A stretch of DNA of 64,000 nt, taken from assembly GCA_026874595.1 (NCBI GenBank), contig CM049312.1, positions 67,982,929 to 68,046,928 on the forward strand, read 5' to 3'. The translations under genes and the position numbers were made by a program. The DNA is from Sipunculus nudus (taxonomy: Eukaryota; Annelida; Sipuncula; Golfingiida; Sipunculidae). The notes under the pieces are model-generated. The model saw only the letters and a list, made by a program, of their open reading frames with translations. It did no database searches and was not told the DNA's origin. Below, piece after piece: positions 1-11,232 of this stretch (position 1 is the first letter of the stretch; each line of letters starts with the position of its first letter).

Positions 1-176
1 AAGGTTGAATTATCATGGGCTATACAAGTCTCGGCATGAATACCCTCACGACTTTGAGTGGATTTAAAGGATAATTAGATGCAAAACGCCCTCTGCAAAA
101 ACAGGTCCATATAAAGGTCGAGCCATGAAGGGGCTATGTTTATAAAGAATGCAGCGCTGAGACAGTCTGTTTTTCT

Positions 177-662
177 TTAAAGGGACATAATCAGGAGCAA
201 TATTTGGAATACTCTTCCACAGTAATAGTTCAGTTTTGCTTTAATCAAAAGTCTAGCAGCACTCAGGCTCAGTACCTTGCAAACGGCGGTTTACCCCCTT
301 GTTATGGCTCCGCGTGTTGATAAACACAGTGGACGTGTGTTTTTTTTACCAAAATAATCCCGCGTGACCGAAGGTCCGATTGTGAGCCGCAAAATGTGAT
401 ATTTCAGCCAGCAGGAACATGTATTTCATTTCTTGGACCAAGAAGTCAGAAAATCTCCAAAATGACACGTGTTGTAGCCCTGCGTTGCATGCGGGGTGTT
501 TATGTTTACACCTGTGATCGCGCCCGATGCACTGTTTTTAAAACTCGTTTACTGGAGTAAGCAAACGATTTCAGGGCAATAGTTTGGCAGGTACCAATTT
601 ATTTGAAAGAGGCTATTTTTCGTTTAATTCAACATGCTTTATAGGTAATTGGGCCCCTTTAA
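177..662. mobile_element. TTAA-ended inverted-repeat element (MITE), copy 1
   Basis: Ends read TTAAAGGGACATAATC on the left and, reverse-complemented, TTAAAGGGGCCCAATTAC on the right, so the termini are similar inverted repeats with TTAA at both borders. No coding potential. A diverged copy lies at 1053-1570. TTAA borders would fit a piggyBac-type non-autonomous element, but the family assignment is inference. Confidence 0.65.
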
Positions 663-699
663 CTTCCGCACATATGCAGCCATCTGGCTCAGGTGTTTG

Positions 700-860
700 T
701 CAACACCGGCGCCTGTGAATTGTTTACCATCAACTTGTAGATAAAAATGCTCATACATCCGTCACAGAGATGTTTTGAACACATAGGAATTACAAGTTCA
801 TTTATAAACAAAGAGAGTGAGCCAGAAATCATATAATTCTACAGGAAAAGGGTAGGTTAA
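700..860. repeat. Dispersed repeat also present at 38650-38840
   Basis: Shares 'gtagataaa.atgc.ca', 'atccgtcacagag.tgtt' and following sequence with the SLC6 intron-4 region near 38700-38830. Nature unknown; no coding potential. Confidence 0.5.
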
Positions 861-950
861 CAGCTGACCATAATCACCAGTCCACATCCCAACCAATCCC
901 TTATATATACCCTTGTATATAGTTATATAGACAGGGGCAGATTCTTCGAG

Positions 951-979
951 CCCCCCCCCCCCCCCCCCCACACACACAC
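951..979. repeat. Poly-C followed by (CA)n
   Basis: 19 C then about 5 CA units. Confidence 0.95.
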
Positions 980-1052
980 TTCAACAATCTGGTAATTAGA
1001 ACTGTTACAATACATGCTTAATACCGGATCAATACCTGATTTCACATGTTTC

Positions 1053-1570
1053 TGAAGGGACATAATCAGGAGCAATATTATGCCTACTCTTTCACGCTGT
1101 CTGTTTATTTTGCCTTATACAAAAGTTTCCAAGAGAAACTATTCCAGCACAGTCTCTGTACCTCATATACGACTGTTAACCACCTTCTTATGGCTCTGCC
1201 TCTGCGTGTTGGTAAACACAGTCCACGTGCGTCTGTTTACGATAACAAGGCCGCATGACCGGAGGGCAGATTGTGAGCCACAACACGCGTAGTTTCAGCC
1301 AGCTGGAATATGTATTACATTTTCTTGGCCAAGTCAGTCAAGGCATCGCCTGATTGACACGTGTTGTGACTTCGCTATACACACGGCCCCACGGGCTGTG
1401 TTTATGTTGACACCTGTGATTGCGCCGGGTCCACTGTTTTAACACTCGTCTACAGGAGTAGGCAAACGGTTTCAAGGCAATATTTTGGCAGGTACAGATT
1501 TATTTTAAAGGGTAGGAAGTAATTTTCGTGTTAATTCAACATGTTTTATAAGTGATTGGGCCCCTTTGAA
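1053..1570. mobile_element. TTAA-ended inverted-repeat element (MITE), copy 2
   Basis: Diverged copy of 177-662, sharing 'agggacataatcaggagcaa', 'gtgttggtaaacacag', 'tgacacgtgttgt' and 'gattgggcccctt'. Its borders have decayed (ctgaaggg left, cctttgaa right), so it appears older. The short open frames inside are not genes. Confidence 0.65.
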
Positions 1571-1998
1571 TCTACACTAGACTGGACCATTACAGCCTAA
1601 AATTTCAAAACAGTTTCTGCAAGGGACATGTCCCCCTCTCCTTCCCCAGAAACAAATCCCATGCCCTTACATAGAGTGCAGCGTTGTGGCATGGGCATTG
1701 TCCTGGCACCAGCCTTGGCCTAATTTGAACAGTTTCCGTTTACATCATTAACTAGAAATTGATTACGGGTATTGGAGAGGACATGTATCCTGACGATATC
1801 TGATGCTGCAGAGACATATTGATTTACCAGTCGGCGGGATGTCAGGATCCACTCTCCAAACATATCCGATCACGTGACATGCCAAAATCTGGACACCACA
1901 TATCATTTGACCAATAGGAAGGTAAGTGATAAGACTAGAGTGAAATCACGTAAAATAAATTGTATCCACTATTCTCACCGGCTTCTTGCAAGCGTTTG

Positions 1999-2204
1999 CT
2001 TATGGCAAAATCGTCGATGCTTTCTTTCGCATATGTCTTATATAAAGTATTTAATTTAGTGACCTATAAACATAAATAAAATTGGTGAAATCTGAAAACG
2101 CGAATACAAAATGCGAAACCATCGATTTATTTTTTTTCTTGGTACTTTTCCTGCCATTTTCTTTTTGCGCTACATCTTCGATATGGCTGATTTTCAAAAG
2201 CTGA
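1999..2204. repeat. Direct repeat, left copy
   Basis: About 206 bp, roughly 90 percent identical by eye to 6661-6870. Shared landmarks are 'gatgctttctttcgcatatg', 'gcgaatacaaaatgcgaaac' and 'gcgctacatcttcgatatg'. It lies left of the CGCGAA element and the 34-bp satellite. Confidence 0.85.
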
Positions 2205-2299
2205 AATTATGGCATAATATTAGTACTAGCTTACAGATTTGTACGTGGTATTTATTTTTATCGTGACAAAGTTCATATTCTTCATAGCCGAACATCCCC

Positions 2300-2317
2300 G
2301 GGGGGGGGGGGGGGGGG
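2300..2317. repeat. Poly-G tract
   Basis: 18 consecutive G, preceded by CCCC. Confidence 0.95.
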
Positions 2318-2454
2318 AGTGATGTATACATGTAGTCTTAACCATCCAATCTAATTGCTTATCTCTCATCATTTCTTCATTTTGCGAAAAACCTACCGGT
2401 CCACAACAAAGAACTTTGTTGACCAAGCAACTGTCGACGTCAGTTGGTTCTGTA

Positions 2455-2881
2455 TACTGTGGTTGCCTTTTTTTCGCGAGGGTTTTAATTTCGCGATATT
2501 CGCGAATGGGAAATAATCGCGAAAATGAAACCCTCGGGAATAATTGGCCAATGGATTACGTCCTTCTTATTTAATGTAGCCAATATTTGTATGGGAATAG
2601 ATTAGAACAATGAGAATTGTTATAATAAGTTACATCCATGCAGGTATAGGGACAACGTTCCCCTTAATTTGAACTTAACTACCTGTGCTTTGTGTTCGGG
2701 CCCATCGTTATATGAGAAAAATATCACAAACTCATGACTTATTGTCAATATAACACACATAGGTATGGCTTTACCAAATATTTGGGTTCTGGTGAGATCG
2801 CGAAAATGAAACCCTCACGAAACATTAAAAATTGAAAAATCGCGAAATTTCAGCCTCGCGAATATGAAGCCAACCACAGTA
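2455..2881. mobile_element. CGCGAA-rich inverted-repeat element (MITE), copy 1
   Basis: Ends TACTGTGGTTG and CAACCACAGTA are perfect inverted repeats with TA at the borders. Inner flanks carry TTCGCGAGGGTTTTAATTTC and its near-complement, so the two sides could fold together. 427 bp, non-coding. Related copies are at 38880, 41560, 48610 and 56652. Confidence 0.75.
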
Positions 2882-2954
2882 TTTAAACACGACAAAGACG
2901 GTGAGTGAAACTCAAACTGACTAAGCAGGAGGTGCTAGTGCAATAAACGTCCCC

Positions 2955-5900
2955 TGACTAGATAATTCTGCTGGTTTTTTATCCACTTTGACTAGATAAT
3001 TCTGCTGGTTTTTTATCCACTTTGACTAGATAATTCTGCTGGTTTTTTATCCACTTTGACTAGATAATTCTGCTGGTTTTTTATCCACTTTGACTAGATA
3101 ATTCTGCTGGTTTTTTATCCACTTTGACTAGATAATTCTGCTGGTTTTTTATCCACTTTGACTAGATAATTCTGCTGGTTTTTTATCCACTTTGACTAGA
3201 TAATTCTGCTGGTTTTTTATCCACTTTGACTAGATAATTCTGCTGGTTTTTTATCCACTTTGACTAGATAATTCTGCTGGTTTTTTATCCACTTTGACTA
3301 GATAATTCTGCTGGTTTTTTATCCACTTTGACTAGATAATTCTGCTGGTTTTTTATCCACTTTGACTAGATAATTCTGCTGGTTTTTTATCCACTTTGAC
3401 TAGATAATTCTGCTGGTTTTTTATCCACTTTGACTAGATAATTCTGCTGGTTTTTTATCCACTTTGACTAGATAATTCTGCTGGTTTTTTATCCACTTTG
3501 ACTAGATAATTCTGCTGGTTTTTTATCCACTTTGACTAGATAATTCTGCTGGTTTTTTATCCACTTTGACTAGATAATTCTGCTGGTTTTTTATCCACTT
3601 TGACTAGATAATTCTGCTGGTTTTTTATCCACTTTGACTAGATAATTCTGCTGGTTTTTTATCCACTTTGACTAGATAATTCTGCTGGTTTTTTATCCAC
3701 TTTGACTAGATAATTCTGCTGGTTTTTTATCCACTTTGACTAGATAATTCTGCTGGTTTTTTATCCACTTTGACTAGATAATTCTGCTGGTTTTTTATCC
3801 ACTTTGACTAGATAATTCTGCTGGTTTTTTATCCACTTTGACTAGATAATTCTGCTGGTTTTTTATCCACTTTGACTAGATAATTCTGCTGGTTTTTTAT
3901 CCACTTTGACTAGATAATTCTGCTGGTTTTTTATCCACTTTGACTAGATAATTCTGCTGGTTTTTTATCCACTTTGACTAGATAATTCTGCTGGTTTTTT
4001 ATCCACTTTGACTAGATAATTCTGCTGGTTTTTTATCCACTTTGACTAGATAATTCTGCTGGTTTTTTATCCACTTTGACTAGATAATTCTGCTGGTTTT
4101 TTATCCACTTTGACTAGATAATTCTGCTGGTTTTTTATCCACTTTGACTAGATAATTCTGCTGGTTTTTTATCCACTTTGACTAGATAATTCTGCTGGTT
4201 TTTTATCCACTTTGACTAGATAATTCTGCTGGTTTTTTATCCACTTTGACTAGATAATTCTGCTGGTTTTTTATCCACTTTGACTAGATAATTCTGCTGG
4301 TTTTTTATCCACTTTGACTAGATAATTCTGCTGGTTTTTTATCCACTTTGACTAGATAATTCTGCTGGTTTTTTATCCACTTTGACTAGATAATTCTGCT
4401 GGTTTTTTATCCACTTTGACTAGATAATTCTGCTGGTTTTTTATCCACTTTGACTAGATAATTCTGCTGGTTTTTTATCCACTTTGACTAGATAATTCTG
4501 CTGGTTTTTTATCCACTTTGACTAGATAATTCTGCTGGTTTTTTATCCACTTTGACTAGATAATTCTGCTGGTTTTTTATCCACTTTGACTAGATAATTC
4601 TGCTGGTTTTTTATCCACTTTGACTAGATAATTCTGCTGGTTTTTTATCCACTTTGACTAGATAATTCTGCTGGTTTTTTATCCACTTTGACTAGATAAT
4701 TCTGCTGGTTTTTTATCCACTTTGACTAGATAATTCTGCTGGTTTTTTATCCACTTTGACTAGATAATTCTGCTGGTTTTTTATCCACTTTGACTAGATA
4801 ATTCTGCTGGTTTTTTATCCACTTTGACTAGATAATTCTGCTGGTTTTTTATCCACTTTGACTAGATAATTCTGCTGGTTTTTTATCCACTTTGACTAGA
4901 TAATTCTGCTGGTTTTTTATCCACTTTGACTAGATAATTCTGCTGGTTTTTTATCCACTTTGACTAGATAATTCTGCTGGTTTTTTATCCACTTTGACTA
5001 GATAATTCTGCTGGTTTTTTATCCACTTTGACTAGATAATTCTGCTGGTTTTTTATCCACTTTGACTAGATAATTCTGCTGGTTTTTTATCCACTTTGAC
5101 TAGATAATTCTGCTGGTTTTTTATCCACTTTGACTAGATAATTCTGCTGGTTTTTTATCCACTTTGACTAGATAATTCTGCTGGTTTTTTATCCACTTTG
5201 ACTAGATAATTCTGCTGGTTTTTTATCCACTTTGACTAGATAATTCTGCTGGTTTTTTATCCACTTTGACTAGATAATTCTGCTGGTTTTTTATCCACTT
5301 TGACTAGATAATTCTGCTGGTTTTTTATCCACTTTGACTAGATAATTCTGCTGGTTTTTTATCCACTTTGACTAGATAATTCTGCTGGTTTTTTATCCAC
5401 TTTGACTAGATAATTCTGCTGGTTTTTTATCCACTTTGACTAGATAATTCTGCTGGTTTTTTATCCACTTTGACTAGATAATTCTGCTGGTTTTTTATCC
5501 ACTTTGACTAGATAATTCTGCTGGTTTTTTATCCACTTTGACTAGATAATTCTGCTGGTTTTTTATCCACTTTGACTAGATAATTCTGCTGGTTTTTTAT
5601 CCACTTTGACTAGATAATTCTGCTGGTTTTTTATCCACTTTGACTAGATAATTCTGCTGGTTTTTTATCCACTTTGACTAGATAATTCTGCTGGTTTTTT
5701 ATCCACTTTGACTAGATAATTCTGCTGGTTTTTTATCCACTTTGACTAGATAATTCTGCTGGTTTTTTATCCACTTTGACTAGATAATTCTGCTGGTTTT
5801 TTATCCACTTTGACTAGATAATTCTGCTGGTTTTTTATCCACTTTGACTAGATAATTCTGCTGGTTTTTTATCCACTTTGACTAGATAATTCTGCTGGTT

Positions 5901-6524
5901 TTTTATCCACTTTGACTAGATAATTCTGCTGGTTTTTTATCCACTTTGACTAGATAATTCTGCTGGTTTTTTATCCACTTTGACTAGATAATTCTGCTGG
6001 TTTTTTATCCACTTTGACTAGATAAATCTGCTGGTTTTTTATCCACTTTGACTAGATAATTCTGCTGGTTTTTTATCCACTTTGACTAGATAATTCTGCT
6101 GGTTTTTTATCCACTTTGACTAGATAATTCTGCTGGTTTTTTATCCACTTTGACTAGATAATTCTGCTGGTTTTTTATCCACTTTGACTAGATAATTCTG
6201 CTGGTTTTTTATCCACTTTGACTAGATAATTCTGCTGGTTTTTTATCCACTTTGACTAGATAATTCTGCTGGTTTTTTATCCACTTTGACTAGATAAATC
6301 TGCTGGTTTTTTATCCACTTTGACTAGATAATTCTGCTGGTTTTTTATCCACTTTGACTAGATAATTCTGCTGGTTTTTTATCCACTTTGACTAGATAAT
6401 TCTGCTGGTTTTTTATCCACTTTGACTAGATAATTCTGCTGGTTTTTTATCCACTTTGACTAGATAATTCTGCTGGTTTTTTATCCACTTTGACTAGATA
6501 ATTCTGCTGGTTTTTTATCCACTT
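2955..6524. repeat. 34-bp satellite, 105 tandem units, almost perfectly uniform
   Basis: The unit begins tgactagataattctgctgg and ends tttatccactt. Starts at 2955 and 6491 differ by exactly 104 x 34, so the array is 105 whole units (3570 bp). I noticed only two variant units, each with the same T-to-A change (6026 and 6298), eight units apart. No open frame of interest runs through it. Confidence 0.97.
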
Positions 6525-6544
6525 TGGCAAAAAACAAGGTTTTA

Positions 6545-6600
6545 GTGTTGTAGGGGCGTAGGCAGGATTAAGTAAGGGGAGGGGCCGAAATATTTGGCAA
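6545..6600. mobile_element. hAT-type transposon end fragment
   Basis: 'TAGGGGCGTAGGCAGGATT' resembles the CAGGGGCGTAGC-type ends of hAT elements. Related ends are seen at 10744 (CAGGGGCGTAGTCAG) and, in reverse, near 7335. No partner end found. Confidence 0.35.
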
Positions 6601-6610
6601 TGGCAAGTGA

Positions 6611-6612
<2 letters not shown>

Positions 6613-6644
<32 letters not shown>
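6613..6644. repeat. (CA)n microsatellite
   Basis: About 16 CA units. Confidence 0.95.
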
Positions 6645-6646
<2 letters not shown>

Positions 6647-6660
6647 TATGGAAGTGTGTG

Positions 6661-6866
6661 CTTATCGCAGAATCGCCGATGCTTTCTTTCGCATATGTCT
6701 TATACAAAGTATTTAATTTAGTGACCTGTAAACATAAATAAAATTGATGAAATCTGAAAACGCGAATACAAAATGCGAAACCATCGATTTATTTTTTTTT
6801 ATTTTTGGTACTTTTTCTGCCGCTTTCTTTTTGCGCTACATCTTCGATATGTCTGATTTTCAAAAG

Positions 6867-6870
<4 letters not shown>
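6661..6870. repeat. Direct repeat, right copy
   Basis: Second copy of 1999-2204, placed right of the satellite after a hAT-like end and a (CA)n tract. It stops exactly where a (TA)n array begins at 6871. Confidence 0.85.

Positions 6871-6937
<67 letters not shown>
6871..6937. repeat. (TA)n microsatellite
   Basis: About 33 units, starting exactly at the end of the direct repeat 6661-6870. Confidence 0.97.
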
Positions 6938-6940
<3 letters not shown>

Positions 6941-6942
6941 CA

Positions 6943-7037
6943 GTGTGAATTTACAGTGTTGTTTTTCTTCAGAGTTATACCGCTCTGGCCTAGTCTGTAG
7001 ACCAAAGAGTACTTTACAAAGGAGGGAAACTGTACCT

Positions 7038-7040
<3 letters not shown>
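6943..7040 (+). repeat. Single arm of the fold-back element seen at 42.2-42.9 kb
   Basis: 'gttgtttttcttcagagtta', 'taccgctctggcctagtctg' and 'actttacaaaggagggaaac' match the reverse complement of 42223-42318. The arm is framed by long (TA)n arrays on both sides. Confidence 0.7.

Positions 7041-7098
<58 letters not shown>
7041..7098. repeat. (TA)n microsatellite
   Basis: About 29 units. Confidence 0.97.
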
Positions 7099-7100
<2 letters not shown>

Positions 7101-7690
7101 TCTCACATGTTTTAATTTTAATTTAAAATATCAGTAGTACAAGATGAATAAATAAAACAATATCAGATTTAAAACAATACATTAATTATTGCATGTGCAA
7201 TAATTTATATGGAAAAAGTCCCAAATCTGCTTCTACCAGTGACATGAATTTCATGATTAGTCTAAATGAAATTCCGGGAGGGGGGAGTACTGGATAGCCC
7301 CCTGCGCCCTACCCCACTGGTTACGCCCTTGATGTAGGGAACAAGGAATACCATTTAAAAAATACCAGGCTGAGCTACTAAATTTTACATTTAGCAAAAT
7401 GTGTGCTGCCAGCGTTAGCATTCTTTGCATAGGCACTTATATGAAACAAAAACTGATGAAACCTGGGTAAATAAAGATTTGTTTGTAAATAACGGAGTCT
7501 GTATCGCTCCATGTAATATTCAAAAGGCCAAAAAAGTTTCATTCGGGAAGAGATATGCCAGGAATGGGAAGATGGGAGACGGCAGGCTGTCTGCCGTCCA
7601 TGGCTGTAGGTCATAAACCGTCGAACCTAGCAGCTCCAAATTAGCCACGTGTAAAACTTGGTGCCCTAGAGCTTATTATTGGGTATATTC
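7099..7690. other. No gene seen
   Basis: AT-rich non-coding sequence. Around 7270-7335 a G/C-rich stretch ends 'actggttacgcccttg', the reverse of a CAAGGGCGTAACCAGT-type transposon end. The short overlapping frames at 7378-7616 show no family features. Confidence 0.5.
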
Positions 7691-8470
7691 ATTAATTTAG
7701 GATTTCTAGAGAAAAAGCTTAAAAACCTTTGAAAATCTTCTTCTCTGAAACTGTCCAGCCAAATTGTCCAATATTTCACGGAAATGTTTCCTGGAACAAT
7801 CTGTTTCAATTTTATTCTAAAGGTTCCAGTTCGGTGATTTTTGACCGAGTTACAGTTAGTTGAACATAATCCTTTGCATGCTAAAATTACAATCTCAGAA
7901 ACGGCTGGAGCTATCATCATCAAATGTTTTGTAAATGTATGTCACTTGAGTCATATCTAAAATTGAGGTATTGGTGGCGCCAACTGCATTGGTCTTTTTG
8001 TGCGGGGGTCAACGGTGCCTGAAGCATACAGAGGGCTGCAAAAAACTTCTTCTCTGAAAGCGTAAAGCTAAATTGTTTAATATTGCAGAGAAATGCTCCT
8101 AGGGTAGTGCTTTCTTAATTTTGTTCAAATGGTCTCTGTTCAATGACTTTTGGCCGAGTTATGGTAGGCTGAATATAGTCAAATGTTATAGCAGCCCATT
8201 TCTGCTGAGTGGCTACAAAGATCTTCTTCTCAAAAACCACTGGGTCAAATTCTTTAATCTCACACATGAATTATCCTTAGATATTGATAATTCAAATTTC
8301 TTCAAATGGTTTGAATTCAGTAATTTTCTTAGATTTTATATAGGAAAGGTTACAAAAGATGAAAAATATCTCGCATTTTGGTTTGAATGGCTCCAGTTCG
8401 GTAAGTTTTGGCCGAGTTACAGCAGGTTTAACTTGGTCATCTGTGCAAAAAAAGCATACTAAACCTAATT
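7690..8470. repeat. Degenerate tandem repeat with 'cttcttctctgaaa' units
   Basis: Units beginning 'cttcttctctgaaa' near 7737, 8047 and 8222 continue with 'aaattgt.caatattt' and 'ttttggccgagttac'. Spacing is irregular (about 310 and 175 bp). One GGTGGCGCCAAC palindrome-like site lies at 7973-7984. Confidence 0.6.
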
Positions 8471-8485
8471 TCTCAGAATAGAACA

Positions 8486-8935
8486 GAATGAGTTTCGTAA
8501 ATGATAGAACTGAATGAGTTTCATACATGATAGAATGATAGAACAGAATGAGTTTCGTACATGATAGAACAGAATGAGTTTCGTACATGATAGAACAGAA
8601 TTAATTTCGTTCATGGGAGATGAAGGAGGCTTGTACTGCTTGAAACAAAATGGATTTCGTTCATGATAGGGCAGTTTGATTTTCGTACACGAAGGATCAG
8701 GATGTGTTTCGTACATCATAGAGGAGAATGAGTTTTGTAAACGATACAGAATGCAGAATGGGTTCCATACCTCATTGTACACACGAATTCCATGCACGGC
8801 AAAATGAATTTCATTCAGAGAATGAGTTTCGTTCATTATTGAGCAGAATGAGTTTCGTTCATTATTGAGCAGAATCAGAATGAGTTTCGTTCATTATTGA
8901 GCAGAATGAGTTTAGTATATGAAATATCAATACGA
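8486..8935. repeat. Minisatellite with 'gaatgagtttcgtacatgat' units
   Basis: Many copies of a roughly 30-bp unit 'atagaacagaatgagtttcg', irregular in length. The minus-strand frames across it are products of the repeat. Confidence 0.8.
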
Positions 8936-8971
8936 GGATAGTACATGATAGAGCCGAAAAAATCCCGGGCG

Positions 8972-9095
8972 TAAATACCTTTCGAGCTCATCCTGATCTC
9001 CGACAATACTTCCCTAACGTTTGAGGTCATCCTGATTTGGACCATACTTCCCTATCGTTCGAGGTCATCCAGACCTCGGATCATACTTCTCTGAC
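8972..9095. repeat. Three-copy ~46-bp tandem repeat
   Basis: 'gaggtcatcctgatttggac' plus 'catacttccctatcgtt' occurs three times with mismatches. Confidence 0.65.
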
Positions 9096-9498
9096 ATTGA
9101 TGCGGGAACGAGAATTACTAAATATTGAAACTGACATTGACTTTTGGATGATTCTATTGAGCCTGTCATTGTAGTTTCATCAATTACAATGTGTGACCTG
9201 CGGCCTCTTGCTGAATATTGATTGCCCGAGTGAGCGTCACCGTGTATAATACCTCAATTCGAGACCTTTGTAGGCCCCATAGGTTACAATGCAACTTACT
9301 GATTTATTCATAAACGATATGGATCTTCTGTGTACACAGTGGTGTAGCAGGTGAACAATTGTAAAAGGGTCCTCCATTTTTGTCAACATACTAGCTCATA
9401 TAGATGTATTTTGCTGCCTTTTAGCTAAGCTCATTTGATGTTAAGCAGCCAGTACATATATCAATACCTTAATTTATTTAACATGGATTGTACAAGCT
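9096..9498. other. No feature seen
   Basis: Non-coding sequence without recognisable repeat or gene. Confidence 0.5.
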
Positions 9499-9699
9499 AT
9501 AATAACTTATACGAGGCGCTCTCCATGCCTCGGATTGTGGCGTTCAGTAGTCTGTAGAGTCGGAGGAAACCGGAGGACCAGGAGAAAACCACCGACCTTG
9601 GATGGGCTACTGCAACCCTCTCTCATGGTCACACCAGGGATCGAACCCGGGTCGACAGTGGACAGAGCCGGGCATTTACCCACTCTACTGTCCAGGCTC
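9499..9699 (-). mobile_element. tRNA-derived SINE
   Basis: On the minus strand the head has an A-box-like 'tagagtgggtaaatgcccgg' and a B box 'gggttcgatccc'. The body contains 'ggttttctcctggtcctccg' and 'gtttcctccga', a central block found in many marine-invertebrate SINEs. The same family recurs at 59735-59880. The terminal 'gaggc...gcctc' could fold. Confidence 0.75.
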
Positions 9700-9871
9700 C
9701 AGTACATAATACATATCCCAAAGGCGGATTTATTGGGAACACAGGGGGAGCGCCACTCTTTTCTACAAAATAAATCTGGTTAATAGAATGCTATACGCTT
9801 AATACCGAAAATCTGCTCCATATTTTGCGTCAGGGTCATTTTCTTCCCCATCCTAATGTATACGAGAGTAA

Positions 9872-10057
9872 TACAGTGAAGCTCGAAATTACGACCACCG
9901 AAGGGACCTTGAAAAAATGGTCGCATTTCAGAAGTTGACGTTTAAGCTAGGTTTGATTTAAAGAGCAAAAAGAAATTGGGACCGTAAAAGAGTGGTCTTT
10001 ATTTTGAGGTGGTCGCTAAATCGCTGTGGTTGTTAGTGTAGGTTTTACTGTATATAA
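9872..10057. mobile_element. Short pogo-like MITE with CAGTGAAGC/CAGTAAAACC ends
   Basis: Begins TACAGTGAAGCTCGAAATTA and ends, reverse-complemented, TACAGTAAAACCTACACTAA. Interior 'acgaccacc', 'aatggtcgcat' and 'gaggtggtcgcta' match the 'GCGACCACC' family at 12105, 27745 and 29017. Confidence 0.6.
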
Positions 10058-10462
10058 GTAGTCTACTAGCATTCCTGACCTACTTGTTTTCCTTACACAG
10101 GGCGCTGACCCGCCGCCCCCTCCATTTCTCTCTAAGATCCTGGATCCGCCCTCTGTGTTCGGATAGATTTGACGGCCGAGTGGACAAGTTTATTTCCTAT
10201 ATAACACTATACTGGTACTGGTATTACACATATACAGGATTATACAAGGTTGAACATAATATGGTGATATAAAAGCTTTAGAAACCATACCAGCGTTCGG
10301 TATTATCTCTCTCATCACATTGGTTCAATCATTTATATCACTGCCATTATTAGAATGACATGACAGCTATTAATATACTTCAATTAAAATATTTTTTTTT
10401 CCTGGGGTATCAGTGGAAACGAAAGGGACAGCTGTTTATGTTTTAATCCAGTCACTGATTTT

Positions 10463-10467
<5 letters not shown>

Positions 10468-10522
<55 letters not shown>
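10468..10522. repeat. (TA)n microsatellite upstream of exon A
   Basis: About 27 units, ending about 48 bases before the splice acceptor of the NTF2-like exon A. Confidence 0.97.
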
Positions 10523-10527
<5 letters not shown>

Positions 10528-10570
10528 AGACATTTTCTTATTAAAACCCCTTTTCTTATATATTTTTCAG

Positions 10571-10720
10571 CGCCGGCCGATTTGAAACAGCAGCTGAAAC
10601 TGAAGTATGACATCTTTATGGACTGTTACAACAAAGGTGACCCTGACGCCATTTTGAATTTATATATTGACGAATGCCGGGTAATGCCGCCAAAACGACC
10701 CATCATCACCAGTAAAAAAG
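10571..10720 (+). CDS. NTF2-like gene, internal exon A
   Basis: Acceptor atatatttttcag ends at 10570; the exon starts with two bases of a split codon, then reads PADLKQQLKLKYDIFMDCYN and KGDPDAILNLYIDECRVMPP, ending KRPIITSKK plus one base before GTAAAA. The helix followed by GD..A...LY....VMPP is the typical start of the fold. The internal ATG at 10618 would cut off this helix, so the true start lies in an upstream exon not found here. Confidence 0.85.
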
Positions 10721-11168
10721 GTAAAAATGAACGCCACTGAGAGCAGGGGCGTAGTCAGTATTGAGGGAGGGGAGGAGACCCCTATCGATTTTGAGGTCAC
10801 GGGGTCAAAGGTCACTGCAACAGGACCCAATTCTTGAAAAAGCTTGTGGACCAATTTTAAGCCAATCATCATGCACTCATCATTGCTCACCCACCCATTG
10901 ATGAAGACCCATATCGATTTTCAGGTTACAGGGTCAGTGGTTACGGCAAGAAGGCCCACTTCTTGAGAAAAGCTTGTAGACACATTAAAAGCCGAACCGT
11001 TTGACCAAACCTTTCATCTTGCAAATATGGCTAAACCACCCATAGATGAAGAACCCTATCGATTTTGAGGTCATGGGGTCAAAGGTCATGGGCAGAGAGC
11101 TGTTCTCCTCATGTTCACACTGTGTAATACACCCATTTTAATTATGGCCCGAGCAAGGGGATGCTCCT

Positions 11169-11232
<64 letters not shown>

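Noticed and set aside
2955-6524. CRISPR-like array
   Set aside because: Units are contiguous without unique spacers, and the sequence is eukaryotic; it is a satellite.
6744-7115. 123-codon plus-strand frame
   Set aside because: Mostly Tyr-Ile repeats from (TA)n arrays and a transposon arm.
9590-9700. A genuine tRNA gene on the minus strand
   Set aside because: A and B boxes are present, but the cloverleaf is incomplete and the sequence continues into a SINE body shared with 59735-59880.
10618-10720. ATG inside exon A as the NTF2-like start
   Set aside because: It would remove the N-terminal helix of the fold, and the sequence upstream is coding and preceded by a clear acceptor.
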